Both the position numbers and the translations under genes were made by a program. Below the pieces are notes generated by a model that saw nothing but the letters and a program-made list of their open reading frames with translations, did no database searches and had not been told where the DNA came from. Shown in pieces: positions 62,234 to 64,000 of a DNA stretch of 64,000 bases (position 1 is the stretch's first letter; the number at the start of each line of letters is the position of its first letter). The stretch is from assembly GCF_040219635.1 (NCBI RefSeq), contig NZ_JAVJSC010000002.1, forward strand, positions 248,001-312,000, in the 5' to 3' direction. The stretch comes from Pyruvatibacter sp. Its GTDB lineage: Bacteria; Pseudomonadota; Alphaproteobacteria; CGMCC-115125.

Positions 62234-64000
62234 TTACTGGATCTGAATGAGACCGGCGGCCTGCGTTTGCGGCAGCCCGTCTGCAAGAGGCTGGCTGCCC
62301 CGCATCAGCACCAGCGCTGTGTCGGCGGCGGCATCGAACGACCTGTTCAGTCCGTAGGCCGCACCATCCGGATCGCCGACGAGCACAAGCTGTGCGGTTT
62401 GGGCAACCGCCTCAAGCGCGCTGCGAATTGTCGTTGGATCATCACTTACGGGAATACTGCCCCAGCTTATGAACCGTGCCGTTGAATGTGCATCACGGCG
62501 CGTCACGTGTTCAAAACCGGCATGCCGTGCAACCACATCCGTAAAGCCCGCGTCGGGCCGTGCGCCACCGCCAATCACCACAACGCTCACGCCCTGCTGT
62601 GACAACAGCCGCGCAAGGCCTGCCAGGTCGCGCCCGTCCCGATTGCCACCGGCCACCCGCACAATGCGGCTTGACCGCCGCGCGCCCGACAGAACAGGCC
62701 GCGAGGCGACAAATCGCAGAATATCCTGTGCCGCCTGCCCAAGCAGCCACTGGTCATGCTGCGTCATGGTCGGGCTGCCAGGAAGCCGCGTCACCATTTG
62801 TGTTACCGGAACCCGACGCCGAACCTGCTGATAGGAATACGCGTGCTCTAATGCCTGTGGTGCTGCCTGTGGTGCTGCCTGCTGTGCGGGGTAAGCGGCA
62901 CGTGGGGGCTTATACTGCTCACCGTACCGATGGACAGGGCCATAGCCCGTCCCATCTGCGAGGCCATCTGCCAGGCCATCTGCAGAACGATAGGCAGGAT
63001 AAAAAGCGGCGTGTGCAGGCTGTTGGTATGCCGTCTGCCCATCCCCCTGCTGTCCGCCATAGGCTGGCTGAACAGGCACCTGTTGGTCGTAACTTGCCGG
63101 GGACGCCACAAAGGGCTGAGACCTGAACGAAGGCTGGCGCGACGCAACCGGCGTTGCCAGCGGTGCAGCCGCCAACATCTCAGTACCCAGAACAATAAGC
63201 AGGCTTATGGTCAAAGACGCCATGAAAGCCAGCATCAAAATGGGAGCTTTTTGAGGAAACGATGCGCTTTCCGGCGTTTCAGCACGCGAAATGACGCGCG
63301 CTTCCGGCCGCTGAATTGAACGGTCGTCGCGCGCACCGGCCTCGCTTGCCCGCAGCAGAAACGACTCAAGCAATCCGCGATTGGCACTTGCTTCACGCTC
63401 CAGCGACTGCAATTCGGATTCGCGTTGTTTTTCCGTGCTGACTTCCTTTTTCAGGCCCGCGATAGACCGGCGCAACGCCGTCTCGCGCGCCGCCGCCACA
63501 CGCACTTCGTTTTCAAGCCGCCGAACAATTTTTCCGACCTCAGCACCAATGGCACGCCGCAGATCATCAAGCTCCGCCTGACGCGAAATCATGTCGGGGT
63601 GCTGCGGCAGCAGGTCAGCGGAAAGTTCCGTGATCTGACGTTGCAGCGCCACCTCCTGCTCGCGCAATTGCTGGATCAGATTGCTGTCCAGAACCTCAGA
63701 CGAGGTTTCAATACCCGCAGGCGAATTGAGCAACGCCCGCGCACCATCAAGCCGCGCACGAGCTTCCGCCTTGGCAGCGCTGGCCAGAATAAGCTGCGTA
63801 TTGAGCTCAGACAGTTCTTCTGTTTTCAGCAGGTTGCCGTTGGTTTCAAACAGCCCGTTCTGGCGGCGAAAAGTCTCTACGGCTGCTTCCGACGCCTGCA
63901 CATCGCCGCGCAGTTTCTCAACTTGCTGGTCAAGCCACGAACTGGCTCGCCGCGTGACAGCGACCTGCGCATCAAGCTGGCCGGAGACATACAGATCAGC
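62234..64000 (-). CDS. Wzc/GumC-like chain-length protein with degenerate kinase domain, 3' part
   Basis: 588 residues visible; the frame stays open to the right edge, so the N-terminus is outside. The first part is coiled-coil (to about residue 230), with HPDMISRQAELDDLRR and a final membrane helix ILMLAFMASLTISLLIVLG (in part), as in Wzz/GumC. The cytoplasmic tail has a Pro/Gln/Tyr-rich linker with short repeats (GLADGLADG), then a BY-kinase-like domain whose Walker A position reads VAGGNRDGRDLAGL, lacking GKS/T; the Walker B-like VVVIGG and LVLVGDPDG are also altered. It probably controls polymer length without kinase activity. Confidence 0.8.
   Translation of the reverse strand, partial: ADLYVSGQLDAQVAVTRRASSWLDQQVEKLRGDVQASEAAVETFRRQNGLFETNGNLLKTEELSELNTQLILASAAKAEARARLDGARALLNSPAGIETSSEVLDSNLIQQLREQEVALQRQITELSADLLPQHPDMISRQAELDDLRRAIGAEVGKIVRRLENEVRVAAARETALRRSIAGLKKEVSTEKQRESELQSLEREASANRGLLESFLLRASEAGARDDRSIQRPEARVISRAETPESASFPQKAPILMLAFMASLTISLLIVLGTEMLAAAPLATPVASRQPSFRSQPFVASPASYDQQVPVQPAYGGQQGDGQTAYQQPAHAAFYPAYRSADGLADGLADGTGYGPVHRYGEQYKPPRAAYPAQQAAPQAAPQALEHAYSYQQVRRRVPVTQMVTRLPGSPTMTQHDQWLLGQAAQDILRFVASRPVLSGARRSSRIVRVAGGNRDGRDLAGLARLLSQQGVSVVVIGGGARPDAGFTDVVARHAGFEHVTRRDAHSTARFISWGSIPVSDDPTTIRSALEAVAQTAQLVLVGDPDGAAYGLNRSFDAAADTALVLMRGSQPLADGLPQTQAAGLIQIQ

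Overview
The window is a GC-rich stretch of chromosome from an alphaproteobacterium. The lineage evidence is a long rpsI with an N-terminal extension, a two-domain cold-shock protein, an AapJQMP amino-acid importer, a GlpX-type fructose bisphosphatase, small DUF2842 and NDUFS4-like respiratory genes, and alphaproteobacterial intergenic hairpin repeats. A marine Hyphomicrobiales/Parvibaculales-like genome is my best guess, but this is inference. No rRNA, CRISPR array, insertion sequence or integrase was seen.

Layout. 1-2740: right end of a membrane-lipid/photo-oxidative-stress type island (GPH-family transporter, DUF3833, SDR, ChrR-like cupin). 3024-5454: cysteine synthase, mercaptopyruvate sulfurtransferase, GNAT. 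5491-9788: general amino-acid ABC importer, reverse strand. 9960-13265: cystathionine beta-lyase, modA-modB without modC, a 70-residue biotin carrier and a cytochrome c. 13262-17160: sugar-lactone oxidase, DUF1329 protein, Sel1 protein. 17401-22182: Ca/Na exchanger, tRNA-Arg with a triplicated 3' end, complex I accessory subunit, TetR regulator, tRNA-Pro, small metabolic genes, cold-shock protein. 22509-30184: ten-gene Mrp/Mbh-type cation:proton antiporter operon. 30189-37018: GH13 alpha-glucosidase, a gene with all the halohydrin dehalogenase hallmarks coupled to a PAS_5 gene, sirtuin, glyoxalase, cytochrome b561/YceI pair, second PAS_5 gene. 37076-46809: tRNA-Glu, recJ, glpX, hom, alanine/LL-DAP-type aminotransferase, OmpA-like lipoprotein, argC, and a VOC gene divergent from an HxlR-like regulator with a palindromic operator candidate. 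46831-53620: hydrolase, rplM-rpsI, enoyl-CoA hydratase, CoA-binding protein, metY, ctaA, DUF2842 and a 26-residue membrane ORF, interspersed with cloverleaf-like repeats. 53830-64000: surface-polysaccharide locus.

How the genes work together. Sulfur amino-acid metabolism recurs (cysK, sseA, metC, hom, metY). The polysaccharide locus combines a CE4 deacetylase, three CelD/BcsL-type acyltransferases, two JmjC-like HxD...H proteins, a Wzx-like flippase and a Wzc-like chain-length protein whose kinase P-loop is degenerate. This looks like a glycan assembly and decoration module with an unusual oxygenase/acyltransferase pairing.

The items most worth a second look are the halohydrin dehalogenase candidate at 31869-32600, the acyltransferase-JmjC glycan module at 55042-62231, the MrpA-less Mbh-ordered antiporter operon, and the ChrR homologue that has lost its zinc ligands. 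Functions are assigned by reading protein motifs by eye. No database search was run.
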